From contig JAPWKH010000018.1 in the NCBI GenBank assembly GCA_028283605.1, positions 124,001-188,000 of the forward strand: a stretch of DNA of 64,000 nt. The letters are read 5' to 3'. The notes under the pieces were generated by a model that saw only the letters and a program-made list of their open reading frames with translations, was not told where the DNA came from and searched no databases. The translations under genes and the position numbers were made by a program. Origin of the DNA: Arachidicoccus sp. (GTDB taxonomy: Bacteria > Bacteroidota > Bacteroidia > Chitinophagales > Chitinophagaceae). This document shows positions 16,721-27,512 of this stretch, piece after piece (position 1 is the first letter of the stretch; each line of letters opens with the position of its first letter).

Positions 16721-17956
16721 TTGAAATATTCTGGCAGATTAGATGAGCTGATATTTAAGTATGCTAACAATACAATATCTGAAATAGAATTGAATGAATT
16801 TTTGGAAATAGTATCAGCAGAACACAAAAAATCATTAATAGAGAATGCATTTCGAAAAATATGGGAAGGTAATAAAGAGGTAATGCCAATATATAGTGAA
16901 GAGAAATGGGATGAGTTATATAATAAATATTTATTGCCTTTAATTAAAAAAAATATCGTTCAACAAGAAGCAGGAGGAGAAAGAACACCATTAAATATAT
17001 TGAAAAGCATCACCTTTTTGAGAATTGCGGCATCTCTTGTAATACTATGCATTTCTGTCATCTGTACTTATCTTTTCTTACAAAAGGATAGGATATCTAC
17101 ACAAAAAAACAAAGTAAAAGAACAAACGACAAAAGTACATGCAATCATGCACGGAGGCGATAATGCAGTACTTACTTTGTCGAATGGTCAGCAGATTAAT
17201 CTCAATAATGTATCGGTAGGAAAGATTGCAAGCCAACAAAATATTTCCATTACCAAAACAAAGGACGGACAAGTGATTTTCTCCTATGATTCATCTGTAA
17301 AAAAACAAGCACTTTCTTTATATGCATCACTCAATAAAATCTCTACACCGCGAGGTGGAAAATATCAAATAAATCTTCCTGACGGAACGCACGTATGGCT
17401 AAATGCATTAACTACTTTATCCTTTCCTACTACATTCTCTGGCAATACGCGTTCCGTAAAATTGAGCGGAGAAGCATATTTCGAAGTTGCTAAAAATCCA
17501 GCCATGCCGTTTATCGTGGAGAGCGGAACCCAAAAAGTAAAAGTTTTAGGAACACATTTTGACGTATGTGCTTATGATGATGAGCTCATGTATAAAACAA
17601 CTTTATTAGAGGGAAAAGTAGAAGTTTCTTCTGGAAATAATAAGGTTGTAATAAGACCGGGACAGCAAGCTCGTTTGAAAGGAATTGAAATAAAAGTTGC
17701 AGACGTAGATGTTGAGGAATCTATTGATTGGAAGAACAATTTTATTGATTTCAATAATGAAGACATTCGTTCCGTAATGCGCAAAATAAGCAGATGGTAC
17801 GATGCAGATATTCAATATCAGGGAAATATCTCTGGCACTAAACTCAGTGGTTCGGTGTCGAGAGATTCGGATATATCAAGAATTCTGGATGTGTTGGAAG
17901 CAACAGGAACCGTTCATTTTAAAATACAAAAAAGGAGGATAATCGTTATGCCTTAA
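16721..17956 (+). CDS. FecR-family anti-sigma factor (PUL 1)
   Basis: Inner-membrane anti-sigma that receives a signal from the STN domain of the adjacent SusC and controls the upstream ECF sigma. The cytosolic N-terminal part (about 95 residues) has the usual KYANNTISEIELNEFLEIV start. One membrane segment follows (about 98-117), then the periplasmic FecR domain with TPRGGKYQINLPDGTHVWLNALTTL and LSGEAYFEVAKNPAMPFIV, and a C-terminal DUF4974-like domain (FNNEDIRSVMRKISRWYDADI). The likely start is TTG 16721; there is no in-frame ATG nearby that keeps the N-terminal domain. At 411 aa it is full length. Confidence 0.92.
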   Translation: MKYSGRLDELIFKYANNTISEIELNEFLEIVSAEHKKSLIENAFRKIWEGNKEVMPIYSEEKWDELYNKYLLPLIKKNIVQQEAGGERTPLNILKSITFLRIAASLVILCISVICTYLFLQKDRISTQKNKVKEQTTKVHAIMHGGDNAVLTLSNGQQINLNNVSVGKIASQQNISITKTKDGQVIFSYDSSVKKQALSLYASLNKISTPRGGKYQINLPDGTHVWLNALTTLSFPTTFSGNTRSVKLSGEAYFEVAKNPAMPFIVESGTQKVKVLGTHFDVCAYDDELMYKTTLLEGKVEVSSGNNKVVIRPGQQARLKGIEIKVADVDVEESIDWKNNFIDFNNEDIRSVMRKISRWYDADIQYQGNISGTKLSGSVSRDSDISRILDVLEATGTVHFKIQKRRIIVMP

Positions 17957-17968
17957 ATTACGAATAAA

Positions 17969-17998
17969 ACCGGGACGCAGCGCAACTACCATCCCGGT
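17969..17998 (+). promoter_or_regulatory. Hairpin in the fecR-susC gap (PUL 1)
   Basis: ACCGGGA (17969-17975) pairs perfectly with TCCCGGT (17992-17998) around a 16-nt loop, in otherwise AT-rich DNA, 13 nt after the fecR stop. There is no U-tract, so a simple terminator is unlikely. Hairpins lie in the same place in PULs 2 and 3. Confidence 0.55.
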
Positions 17999-18082
17999 AA
18001 ATAATCAGGGTTTCATCAAACAAAAGTGCTTAATTCAAACCATAGCCTATTCTTTAAGAAAAGAAATAAACTAAACAAATTT

Positions 18083-21000
18083 ATGAAATATTCACTTAAG
18101 GATCTGCGACAAGTTTCGTTGCAGGGATCTTTTATTCGATTTATAAAAACAATTGCTATAGTCATATTTGTTTTATGTTCGGCCTTTGTCTCTGCCAGGT
18201 CGCAAAATGTAACTATATCTGCTGACAACATATCATTGATAGAAGTTTTTAAACAGATAAAACAACAGGTGGGATATGGATTTGTATATACTCAGCCGGA
18301 TGCCGCAATTATGAAAAATGTAACGATTCGCTTAAAGAAAGTTCCTCTGAAAACGGCGCTCGATTCCATATTTTCTAAGCAAATGCTTAGTTATACTATT
18401 CAAAATAATAGCATTATTGTGAAAACGATTTCACAGAATTTGCCATCTGCTTCCCAGATTATTATTTCCGGTACAATTACAAATAAGAGCGGAGATAAAT
18501 TAGTGGGAGTTTCAATTCAAATTGTGGGTAAAAAATTGGGCACCATATCAGATAGCAACGGTGCTTTTCAAATTCAGGCTGGTAGTGGAGATGTTTTGAG
18601 ATTTAATTCTGTAGGGTATCAGTCAAAAGACATAAAAATAAATGGCGAAACAAATCTGAATGTGGTACTGGAAGAATCAAATACATCTCTTAATGATATT
18701 GTTGTGATAGGTTACGGAACGCAACAAAGAAAAGATGTTACAGGAGCCATATCTTCAATTAACGAAAAAACGTTGCGAGAAGTACCGGTAACGAATATGC
18801 AGCAATCGCTTGCAGGCCGTATTGCAGGTCTTGTGGTTACGCAAAGTGATAACCGTCCGGGGGCACAACCTTCTGTTTTAATAAGGGGTAACCGTTCTAT
18901 ACAAGGCGGCAACGATCCTTTATATGTAATCGACGGTATTCCTACTACAGACGGATTACAAGACATCAATCCAAGTGATGTAGTTTCTATGGATGTTTTG
19001 AAAGATGCATCGGCTACCGCAATATACGGATCAAGAGGCGCCAATGGCGTCATCATTGTTACCACAGCACGTGGTAAGCAAACGCAGAGCGGATATCCGG
19101 AAATACATTATGATACATATGTTGGCACAAAGAGGATTAACAGATATGCATATGTTTTTAATGGTCCGGAATTTGTAAATTTTGTTCGGGATGCTTATGC
19201 CGCTACAGGAAATTATGATCCTTCTGATTCTGCCACATCTGATGCTAAGATATTTGATCCCGAAACTTTGGTAGATATTCAGAAAAATGAGTATTCCGAT
19301 TGGCAAAAACTTATCACACGAAACGGTTTTACACAGAATCATGAATTGAGCGTTTTAGGTGCATCCAGAACTACAAGGTATTCCGTGGGTCTTGGATTTT
19401 ATAATGATATTGGCAATATCAAATTACAGGATTACAAGCGATACAGTTTACATGCTACTTTAGATCAGGATATTACGAAAGATGTTAAAGTTGGACTTTC
19501 GGTTTTAGCTTCCTACAATATACAAAATGGAGGCGGGTTCAATCCGTTTTACGGAGCGGTTATTCAGAGTCCTATTGGAGTTCCTTATGATTCTACAGGA
19601 AATTTGGTAGCATTTCCAAATGGAGACGCACTCATGTACAATCCATTGGTATACTACAGAAAAGATAAGTACATCAATAAAACTACACGTACAAGGATTC
19701 TTACAAGTATTTATGCAGAAGCCCATATTTGGGATGGGTTACGTTTTAGGGTAAACTTTGGTCCGGATTTAACTAACTCACGCACCGGAAATTTTGATGG
19801 TACCGGAGATTTACAAGATATACTGCCTACGGCCGGATATTCTACAGACAATATATTTTCTTATACTTTAGAAAACATCCTTACTTATAATAAAAATTTC
19901 GGAAAAAATAAATTAGATGTAACAGGCTTATACAGCTTGCAACAACGTACCGAAGAGGCATCTTCGGAATCGGTAAAAGATTTGCCAGTAAGTACTGTGA
20001 CTTATTACAACTTAGGCACAGCAAATACAATTACAGGTGTCAGTAGTAGTTATTCAAAATGGGACATACTTTCCTACATGGGAAGAATTAATTATGGTTT
20101 TGACAATCGCTATTTGCTTACGCTAACTGTTCGATCAGATGGGTCATCAAGGTTCGCTGATGGGCATAAATGGGGTATTTTCCCCTCCGCTGCATTTGCA
20201 TGGAATATATATAATGAAAACTTCTTGAAAAATAGTGATATTATAAGTAATCTTAAATTAAGGCTAAGTTATGGCAGAACGGGCAATACGGCTATTTCAC
20301 CATATCAAACACAAGGGCTTCTGGCACAAACAAAGTACACATTTGCAGATGTATCAGCTTTCGGATATGCTCCAAGCAGTATTGCAAATCCAAATTTAAC
20401 ATGGGAAACAACGGCTTCTTATAACATAGGTATTGATTATGGATTGTTCAAGGACAGAATTAATGGTTCTTTCGAAGCATATAAAAGTCATACTTCTGAT
20501 TTATTACTTGGCTTTGCTTTACCTACTTCTACCGGATTTTCAACAGTACTAACCAATATAGGAAGTACTCAGAATACCGGCTTCGAAGCAACCATTGCTA
20601 CCAGAAATATTATAGCAAATAAGAAAGGTGGATTTGAATGGAATTCTACAATTACTGCGGCTTTTGATAAAGAAAAAATACTTGAACTTTCGGGGGGTAA
20701 AGAAGATGATGTTGCCGATTTGAGATTTATAGGCCAAGCATTAAATGTTTATTATGATTATAAAAAAATAGGAATTTGGCAGACAGGACAAAGCGATTCT
20801 GCAATAAAATACAGTTCGTCTGTAGGGCAGATAAGAGTAGCTGATTTAAATGGAGACGGAGTGATAAATGCAAGTGACAGAACGCTCTTAGGACAAAAAA
20901 ATCCAAAATGGACATTCGGATTCAATAATACTTTTAATTATAAAAATTTTGATCTGAATATTTTCATCGTTGCACAAACAGGAAATATGATAGCAGATTA

Positions 21001-21382
21001 TTTTAGATCTGTTACCAATAATAGCATTGCTTTAGGAGGAAGGTATAATGGAATAAAAGTAGATTACTGGACACCTTCAAATCCAACAAATGCTTATCCC
21101 CAGCCTATCGCAGGGCAATCCGGAAGTCCCGGACCATTGTATGGGAGCACTTTGAAATATTTTAATGGATCATTTTTGCGTATTAAAAACGTATCCGTTG
21201 GTTATCGGTTTGATGAAGGATGGATAAAAAAAATCAGAGCTCAATCCCTCCGTATATATTTTAATGTTACCAATCCTTATATATTCTCCTCTTTTGTACA
21301 TAAATATCACGGTATAGATCCGGAGAACACAAGTGAACCTGCATTTATCAATTATTTGTTGGGTGTTAATTTAAGTTTTTAA
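18083..21382 (+). CDS. SusC/RagA TonB-dependent outer-membrane transporter with STN domain (PUL 1)
   Basis: Outer-membrane barrel that imports oligosaccharides with its SusD partner and signals to FecR. The mature protein starts with an STN domain (VTISADNISLIEVFKQIKQQVGYGF onward, to about residue 115). A CarboxypepD_reg-like domain follows (ISGTITNKSGDKLVGVSIQI), then the plug with the SusC signature YVIDGIPTTDGLQDINPSDV and DASATAIYGSRGANGVIIVTT. A beta-barrel ends NLSF. Aromatic-terminated ends of this kind are usual for outer-membrane barrels. I use ATG 18083 (MKYSLKDLR); the frame opens earlier at GTG 18026. The susD gene follows after 65 nt. Confidence 0.95.
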   Translation: MKYSLKDLRQVSLQGSFIRFIKTIAIVIFVLCSAFVSARSQNVTISADNISLIEVFKQIKQQVGYGFVYTQPDAAIMKNVTIRLKKVPLKTALDSIFSKQMLSYTIQNNSIIVKTISQNLPSASQIIISGTITNKSGDKLVGVSIQIVGKKLGTISDSNGAFQIQAGSGDVLRFNSVGYQSKDIKINGETNLNVVLEESNTSLNDIVVIGYGTQQRKDVTGAISSINEKTLREVPVTNMQQSLAGRIAGLVVTQSDNRPGAQPSVLIRGNRSIQGGNDPLYVIDGIPTTDGLQDINPSDVVSMDVLKDASATAIYGSRGANGVIIVTTARGKQTQSGYPEIHYDTYVGTKRINRYAYVFNGPEFVNFVRDAYAATGNYDPSDSATSDAKIFDPETLVDIQKNEYSDWQKLITRNGFTQNHELSVLGASRTTRYSVGLGFYNDIGNIKLQDYKRYSLHATLDQDITKDVKVGLSVLASYNIQNGGGFNPFYGAVIQSPIGVPYDSTGNLVAFPNGDALMYNPLVYYRKDKYINKTTRTRILTSIYAEAHIWDGLRFRVNFGPDLTNSRTGNFDGTGDLQDILPTAGYSTDNIFSYTLENILTYNKNFGKNKLDVTGLYSLQQRTEEASSESVKDLPVSTVTYYNLGTANTITGVSSSYSKWDILSYMGRINYGFDNRYLLTLTVRSDGSSRFADGHKWGIFPSAAFAWNIYNENFLKNSDIISNLKLRLSYGRTGNTAISPYQTQGLLAQTKYTFADVSAFGYAPSSIANPNLTWETTASYNIGIDYGLFKDRINGSFEAYKSHTSDLLLGFALPTSTGFSTVLTNIGSTQNTGFEATIATRNIIANKKGGFEWNSTITAAFDKEKILELSGGKEDDVADLRFIGQALNVYYDYKKIGIWQTGQSDSAIKYSSSVGQIRVADLNGDGVINASDRTLLGQKNPKWTFGFNNTFNYKNFDLNIFIVAQTGNMIADYFRSVTNNSIALGGRYNGIKVDYWTPSNPTNAYPQPIAGQSGSPGPLYGSTLKYFNGSFLRIKNVSVGYRFDEGWIKKIRAQSLRIYFNVTNPYIFSSFVHKYHGIDPENTSEPAFINYLLGVNLSF

Positions 21383-21447
21383 GCAGACGGAGAGTCAGGC
21401 GACTATAATCAATTAATTAACCGAATAATGTTTTAAAATAAATAATT

Positions 21448-23106
21448 ATGTTCAAGAAAAATTTATTCATCTTTTTAATATCACTATATGCTATATCCAT
21501 ATCATGTAATCATTTATTGGAAGAAGATGTAAAAACACAAATTTCCAATGCATATTTAAACACGGAAAGTGGCTTTGAAGATGGCGTGCGCGCCTGTTAT
21601 TCCTATTTGAGAACTTGGTATGGAACTCAAAGCGGTGGATGGCTTACGGTGTTTGGAACAGATGAATATACCAATGGTGGTGCTGATCCCACTTTTAATA
21701 ATTATACAGCAAATTTAAATTCTTCTAACGGAGTTATTAATTACGATAACGGTGTATGGGCTTCCTTATACACAGGTATTAACGCATGCAATGCAGTAAT
21801 TGCAGCTGCTCCTAATATTTCCGGAATGGATACTATACTGAAGAATACACGATTGGCAGAGGCAAGATTTTTGAGGGCGCATTATTATTTTCTCTTGGTA
21901 CAAACTTTTGGCCCTTTACAATTGACGTTGGAACCAACAACAGGCGCTTCTTCTGTAGCAACTCGTACGCCCGTTGCAGATATTTATAATACTATTGTAA
22001 GTGATCTTCAATTTGCAATTGAAAATTTGCCACAAACTGCAACCGATTGGGGACGGGCTACAAAAGCCGCTGCAGAACATTCATTGGCAAAGGTATATAT
22101 TACAAGAGCCGGAACATCGGCTAAGGAAAGTACAGACTATGCAAATGCTGCTGCACTCGCAGAAGATGTTATTAAAAATAGTAATGCTAAACTGCTAACA
22201 AAGTTTACAGATATTTTTGCAAATGTACTCGGCGGAGAAGAAAATAGTGAAGTAATATTTTCTTGTCAGTATAGCACTAATGCATTGGCAGGAGGCTCTT
22301 CCAATGCGGCACATTTAGACTTTTGCTCAAATTATGCAGTGGAACCCGGAATGGTCAGAGACCTGGCTAATGGAAGACCTTACTCGCATTTTAAGCCCAC
22401 AGAATACATGCTCGGATTATACAATAAAACCTATGACAGCAGATTTAATGGCACTTTCAAGACAGTTTGGTATTGCAATAAACCTGGTACTTATACCATT
22501 AGCGGGAAACAGGTAAATATGAAGAAAGGCGATACTGCATTTATTATTACAGATCATGAAGTAACACAAAGCGAGAGAAATGCTGCAAATTATTCAATTA
22601 TTGCACCAAGTCAATTTACCACAACGCTTTGGCCAATGAACCAAAAGTTTCTGGACTCATTGCGGACAGGTGTAAACTCTGCAGCAGGAACAAAAGACAT
22701 CATTGTTTACAGATTAGGAGAAACATATTTGTTGGCAGCAGAAGCGCAGCTTATGAATGGACATGCAGATAGTGCACTTGTTTATATTAATACGTTGAGA
22801 GAACGGGCAGCAATACAAGGTGCGACTGCTGCTGAAACGGAAACCAATAAAAATGCAATGGACATAAATGTGGGAGATATTACGCTCGATTTTATTTTGG
22901 ACGAAAGAGCAAGAGAATTATCGGGCGAATATATGAGATGGTTCGATCTTGTAAGAACCGGAAAATTATTGGAACGTGTGAAAAAATATAATGCAGCGGC
23001 AGCTACATTGATTCAGTCATATCATGTGCTTAGGCCTATACCGCAACAACAAATAGACGCAGTTGAAGGCAATAACACTGCTTTCCCGCAGAATGATGGA
23101 TATTAA
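21448..23106 (+). CDS. SusD/RagB glycan-binding lipoprotein (PUL 1)
   Basis: Surface lipoprotein that caps the SusC barrel and binds the glycan. A lipoprotein signal ends at ISISCNHLL (Cys20). The protein has the N-terminal SusD-like domain (ARFLRAHYYFLLVQTFGPLQL, a TPR-type region) and the C-terminal RagB domain, which includes VYRLGETYLLAAEAQLMNG, then LDERARELSGEYMRWFDLVRTGKL, and ends LRPIPQQQID. The order and 552-aa length are normal. The lyase gene begins 110 nt downstream. Confidence 0.94.
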   Translation: MFKKNLFIFLISLYAISISCNHLLEEDVKTQISNAYLNTESGFEDGVRACYSYLRTWYGTQSGGWLTVFGTDEYTNGGADPTFNNYTANLNSSNGVINYDNGVWASLYTGINACNAVIAAAPNISGMDTILKNTRLAEARFLRAHYYFLLVQTFGPLQLTLEPTTGASSVATRTPVADIYNTIVSDLQFAIENLPQTATDWGRATKAAAEHSLAKVYITRAGTSAKESTDYANAAALAEDVIKNSNAKLLTKFTDIFANVLGGEENSEVIFSCQYSTNALAGGSSNAAHLDFCSNYAVEPGMVRDLANGRPYSHFKPTEYMLGLYNKTYDSRFNGTFKTVWYCNKPGTYTISGKQVNMKKGDTAFIITDHEVTQSERNAANYSIIAPSQFTTTLWPMNQKFLDSLRTGVNSAAGTKDIIVYRLGETYLLAAEAQLMNGHADSALVYINTLRERAAIQGATAAETETNKNAMDINVGDITLDFILDERARELSGEYMRWFDLVRTGKLLERVKKYNAAAATLIQSYHVLRPIPQQQIDAVEGNNTAFPQNDGY

Positions 23107-23216
23107 AACCCAGAAGATATAAGCCGTATTTAGAAATTAAATTTTCAAAGCCGCATATAAACCTTCTCTATACTTATAGTACGAAGAGTGTTTTCGTAAT
23201 TTAAATTATAATAATT

Positions 23217-26200
23217 ATGAGTAATAAAATTTGTAGTAATATATGTAGTTATATATTTCTATTCGTATTCATTGTTTTTCATTATAAGAGTAATGCTCAA
23301 AATTCAGATACGGTTAATTTGGCATTGTATAAAACTGCAACCGCTTCTTCAATAGAATCAGTGAATTATCCCGCGTCAAAAGCTGTAGATGACGACATCT
23401 CAACGAAATGGTCGTCTTCCAGCTCAAACTATAAACAATCTTTAACTGTTGATTTAGGGCAGAAATACAGTATAAATAAAGTTCAGATAATTTGGGCAGA
23501 CACCTATTTTTCCAACGTTTATGATATTCAGCTTTCTGATGATAATACTAACTGGTCTACAATAAAAACGGTTACAAATAGTAACGCACGATCAAGTGAT
23601 ACCATACAAGATTTATCAGGCTCCGGAAGATATATTAGATTTAACGGAAGAGGAAGAGGAACAGGCGGTACCGACGGTTCGAGATACAGAATATCGGAAT
23701 TTAAAATTTACGGACACTTATCTGATACTGCAACTCCCGAACAAAAAATACAGATAGATACAATTACTAACAGATTAATCAGTAAATATGTTCCGGGCTC
23801 TGTAAGTATAGTGAATATAGATACTTTATTAAATAATCAACAATCAGATGGCAGTTGGAGCGATATTGATTATACGAGCGTTACCGCAGATTTCCCTGCA
23901 ACGTTGCATCTTACCAGGCTTCAACAGTTGGCTGTGGCATATTGCACACAAGGAACGATATATTATGATTCATCTTATGTGAAAGACAGAATACTGCTTG
24001 GCTTAGGATATTATATGACTAAAAATCCTCAATCTACTAATTGGTGGTATAATGATATCGGTGGGCCACAAAATTATATGATACCTTTAATTCTTTTGAA
24101 ATCACATGTTCCTATCGATACACTTATTAAATATTCAGCCTATCTCAGAGATCAGATTCCAAGGTTTGAAGGGGATGCGAAGAACCTTTCCTGGATAGCC
24201 ACTATTGCAATGTATAAGGCTTGTGCAGAAAATAATTATGCTATGGTGGAAGAATCTTTTAAAGCAATTTATTCTACGTTACAAATAGTTACGGGGCAAG
24301 ACGATGAAGGTATTAAGATTGATAACAGTTTCCATCAGCATCATGCACAATTATACTCAGGAGGTTATGGCATGTCTTTGTTGTCGGATATAGCGAATAC
24401 TATACAATTAGCCGAAGGAACAGATTTTATAAATTCTATCTCTGCAACCAACAGGCAAATACTGGCAGACTATATATTAAAAGGAACACAATTATTGGGG
24501 TATAGATCCATGATAGATTTCGGAACAACCGGAAGAAATATTTCACGACAGACAACTTCGAATTACAACAACATAAGCACTTCTTTTCTTAAAAAGATGA
24601 TAGATTTAGACTCTGTTAATGCACAGGCATATAATAATTTAATCAACCATCTCTCGGGTGGAATTTTCCCGCAGGCATATCAGGGAAATAAATATTTCTG
24701 GAAGTCGGATATTATGACGCAACATGGAGCCAATTATTATCTCTCTGCAAAAGTTATTTCCAATAGAACGTATGGAACTGAATCGCTTAATAATGAAAAT
24801 ATAAAAGGATATAATTTACCGATCGGAGCCACTAATATTTCCACGGATGGTACAGAATATAATTTAATATATCCTGTATGGGACTGGGCAAGAATACCCG
24901 GAACAACTGCTGTGCAAAATCAGGACTCAACGGCTTTAGACGGTTATCAGATTGGGACAAACAGTTTTGCCGGCGGAGTTAGCAATGGACAGAATGGGTT
25001 AATAGCATTTGATGCAACATACAGGCAAGTTCATGCAAAAAAATCATATTTCTTTATGAATAATGCAATGGTATGTTTGGGCGCAGAAATATCTGCAAAT
25101 CAAAACAATGCTGTTTATACCTCTATTAATCAGTCTTTTCTTTCAGGCGATGTGTATTATAGCAATAATAATAGCGCGCAATTATTTGAAGATTCTATGC
25201 ATGCTTTTTCAAATTTACAATGGGTTCATCAGCGTAATGTAGGTTATATTTTCCCTGCAAACGAAAACATCACAATACAAAAAGGAGTACAAAAAGGAAC
25301 ATGGAATAGCATAAACATCAATGGTTCAGCGGATACAATTCGTAAAAACGTATTCAGCATTTGGGCAGATCATGGTAGTAACCCAGCTAATGCAAACTAT
25401 GAATATATAGTGGTTCCCGATAAATCATTGAGCGATTTTCAATCTTATGCTGTCAACAATAAGTTTGTTATCGTAAGAAATGATTCAGCCATTCAGGCAG
25501 TAAGAAATGATTCAGTAAAACAATATGGAATTGTTTTTTATCAGCCCGGAACGATTGATATGGGCGATGGGTTAAATATTTCATCCGACAAAAGCGCTTT
25601 GGTATTTATCAGTAAAAATGATTCTGATTATAAAATATCGGTCTCAGATCCTTTTTATACTGCTTCAACAATTCAAATTAAAATTGATAAACAATTATCC
25701 GGTGTCAATGCAGTTATCAATAATGATAGTACTATTATACAAGTGGCTTTGCCAACAGGTGATTCTACAGGCAGTACTGTTACCAATGAATATATTGATG
25801 CAAATGATCTTCCGGTTACATTGGATGATTTAAATTTGACAAATGTAGATGGAATTGTACGCATTGACTGGAATACAGTTTCAGAAACCGGTATTAAATC
25901 GTTTCAGATATTACATTCGGTAGATAATAAACATTTTCAGAAAATAGGCCAGCTTCTGGCATTAGGAACGCCGGCTGCTACGAAGTCATATTTACTATTT
26001 GATTACAGTCCGGCACAGGGAAATAATTATTATCAATTAAGGTCAATTAGTTTAAATGGCGATAGTACTGTAGAAACAACGAAAGTAATCAAGCTTTCTA
26101 ATAAAGATAAACAGCTTTTATTATTTCCAAATCCTGTTCATTCAGACTTAACCATTCAACATGAAACAAATTGTTTCGAAGTGGAAATAATGACAATAGC

Positions 26201-26342
26201 AGGAAAAATAATTATGAAAAAAAATATTTCTGAAGAAGAATCCCAAACGAATTTAAATGTGTCTAGTTTGCCTTTAGGATCTTATATAATAATTGTAAGT
26301 GGTAGAGAAAAAAAAGCGATTGGAAAGTTTATAAAAATGTAA
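23217..26342 (+). CDS. PL8-family polysaccharide lyase with discoidin domain and T9SS sorting tail
   Basis: A secreted endo- or exo-lyase cleaving a uronic-acid polymer by beta-elimination. Order: signal peptide (to about residue 28), F5/8 type C discoidin domain (about 34-168, NLALYKTATASS), PL8 alpha/alpha-toroid, PL8 beta domains, an FN3-like linker (about 880-950), and a C-terminal T9SS type A tail (LFPNPVHSDLTI, about 970-1041). PL8 catalytic candidates are all visible: Asn279 in NWWYNDIGGP; His375 and Tyr384 in SFHQHHAQLYSGGYG; and the Arg of GRNISRQTTS. Known PL8 substrates are hyaluronan, chondroitin and xanthan; neighbours GH105 and GH79 favour a GlcA-bearing polymer. Which one is not determinable. 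Confidence 0.85.
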   Translation: MSNKICSNICSYIFLFVFIVFHYKSNAQNSDTVNLALYKTATASSIESVNYPASKAVDDDISTKWSSSSSNYKQSLTVDLGQKYSINKVQIIWADTYFSNVYDIQLSDDNTNWSTIKTVTNSNARSSDTIQDLSGSGRYIRFNGRGRGTGGTDGSRYRISEFKIYGHLSDTATPEQKIQIDTITNRLISKYVPGSVSIVNIDTLLNNQQSDGSWSDIDYTSVTADFPATLHLTRLQQLAVAYCTQGTIYYDSSYVKDRILLGLGYYMTKNPQSTNWWYNDIGGPQNYMIPLILLKSHVPIDTLIKYSAYLRDQIPRFEGDAKNLSWIATIAMYKACAENNYAMVEESFKAIYSTLQIVTGQDDEGIKIDNSFHQHHAQLYSGGYGMSLLSDIANTIQLAEGTDFINSISATNRQILADYILKGTQLLGYRSMIDFGTTGRNISRQTTSNYNNISTSFLKKMIDLDSVNAQAYNNLINHLSGGIFPQAYQGNKYFWKSDIMTQHGANYYLSAKVISNRTYGTESLNNENIKGYNLPIGATNISTDGTEYNLIYPVWDWARIPGTTAVQNQDSTALDGYQIGTNSFAGGVSNGQNGLIAFDATYRQVHAKKSYFFMNNAMVCLGAEISANQNNAVYTSINQSFLSGDVYYSNNNSAQLFEDSMHAFSNLQWVHQRNVGYIFPANENITIQKGVQKGTWNSININGSADTIRKNVFSIWADHGSNPANANYEYIVVPDKSLSDFQSYAVNNKFVIVRNDSAIQAVRNDSVKQYGIVFYQPGTIDMGDGLNISSDKSALVFISKNDSDYKISVSDPFYTASTIQIKIDKQLSGVNAVINNDSTIIQVALPTGDSTGSTVTNEYIDANDLPVTLDDLNLTNVDGIVRIDWNTVSETGIKSFQILHSVDNKHFQKIGQLLALGTPAATKSYLLFDYSPAQGNNYYQLRSISLNGDSTVETTKVIKLSNKDKQLLLFPNPVHSDLTIQHETNCFEVEIMTIAGKIIMKKNISEEESQTNLNVSSLPLGSYIIIVSGREKKAIGKFIKM

Positions 26343-26386
26343 ACCTTGTACTTTAGGTAATAAAAAAACTTTATAAATAAATCATT

Positions 26387-27508
26387 ATGCAATTCAAGTT
26401 AATTATGCTATTGTTTCTCTTCATTAGTTTATCGTCAGAATCTTTTGTTTCAGCTAAAGTAGTAATGATTTTTCCAAAAGACAGTATATTGTATTATATG
26501 CGTAAAGTTGCAGATAAAGAAATACAAGAATTTACAATTAATAGTAAAAATATTCCTCAAACTGATTGGCAAAATGCAGTAATGTATGCAGGATATATTG
26601 CATTAAAGCAATTAGGCAATAATAAAAAGTATGATGATTTTTTATACGGTATAGGAGAAAATAATAACTGGAATACCGGTATGCACCGTTTTTTTGCAGA
26701 TGACTATTGTGTCGCGCAAATGTACGCGCAAATGTATATGCAACATCACGAACAGAAGATGATTGCTTATTGGAAGCCATTGGCAGATAGTATTGTGCAG
26801 CACCAATTTACAGAACAGCTCGAAGTTATACCTCAAATTAATTACAGGGAATGGGCCTGGTGCGATGCACTATTTATGGGCCCTCCTGCATTGGCGTATT
26901 TATCAACGGCATTGAACGATAGAAAGTATCTGAAGAAAGCTGATTCTCTTTGGTGGAAAACAACATCTTATCTTTATGATACTTCTGAAAATTTATTCTA
27001 CAGAGATAGCCGTTTCTTCAATCGAAGAGAAGCAAATGGCCAAAAAGTTTTTTGGTCAAGAGGCAATGGTTGGGTTATGGGGGGTTTGGTAAGAATGATA
27101 GATAATATGTCAACGAAATTTTTGAATAAGAAAAAGTATGTTTCGTTATTCCAGCAAATGGCCAAGCGGGTTAAAGCATTACAACAGCCTGATGGCAGTT
27201 GGCATGCGTCATTATTAGACCCTGCATTTTATAAAGAAAAGGAAACAAGTGGCACAGCCTTATTTTGTTATGCTTTAGCTTGGGGAATAAGGAAAGGCTT
27301 CTTGAACAAAAAAGAATATTTACCTGCTGTAAACAATGCCTGGAAAGCATTAATGGCTGCTGTTCATCCCGATGGATTGCTTGGCTATGTACAGAAAGTA
27401 GGAGATAAGCCTACAGCTACAGATTATAATTCTACAGGTGCTTATGGAATAGGCGCATTTTTACTGCCGGGAGTCAGGTATATCAATTATATCAATTATA
27501 AATTTTAA
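26387..27508 (+). CDS. GH105 unsaturated uronyl hydrolase
   Basis: Removes the 4,5-unsaturated uronic acid left at non-reducing ends by a lyase, here probably the PL8 product. It has an (alpha/alpha)6 barrel. The catalytic Asp is Asp160 in WAWCDALFMGPPAL, the GH105 motif WCDxLFMGxP. The second conserved stretch is FWSRGNGWVMGGLVRMID, and a third is YKEKETSGTALFCYALAWGIRKGF. The signal peptide spans about residues 1-23 (SSESFVSAKV). The 373-aa length is normal. It sits 44 nt after the lyase and 4 nt before the GH79 gene. Rhamnogalacturonan and other GlcA-type oligosaccharides are known GH105 substrates. Confidence 0.9.
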   Translation: MQFKLIMLLFLFISLSSESFVSAKVVMIFPKDSILYYMRKVADKEIQEFTINSKNIPQTDWQNAVMYAGYIALKQLGNNKKYDDFLYGIGENNNWNTGMHRFFADDYCVAQMYAQMYMQHHEQKMIAYWKPLADSIVQHQFTEQLEVIPQINYREWAWCDALFMGPPALAYLSTALNDRKYLKKADSLWWKTTSYLYDTSENLFYRDSRFFNRREANGQKVFWSRGNGWVMGGLVRMIDNMSTKFLNKKKYVSLFQQMAKRVKALQQPDGSWHASLLDPAFYKEKETSGTALFCYALAWGIRKGFLNKKEYLPAVNNAWKALMAAVHPDGLLGYVQKVGDKPTATDYNSTGAYGIGAFLLPGVRYINYINYKF

Positions 27509-27512
27509 ATTA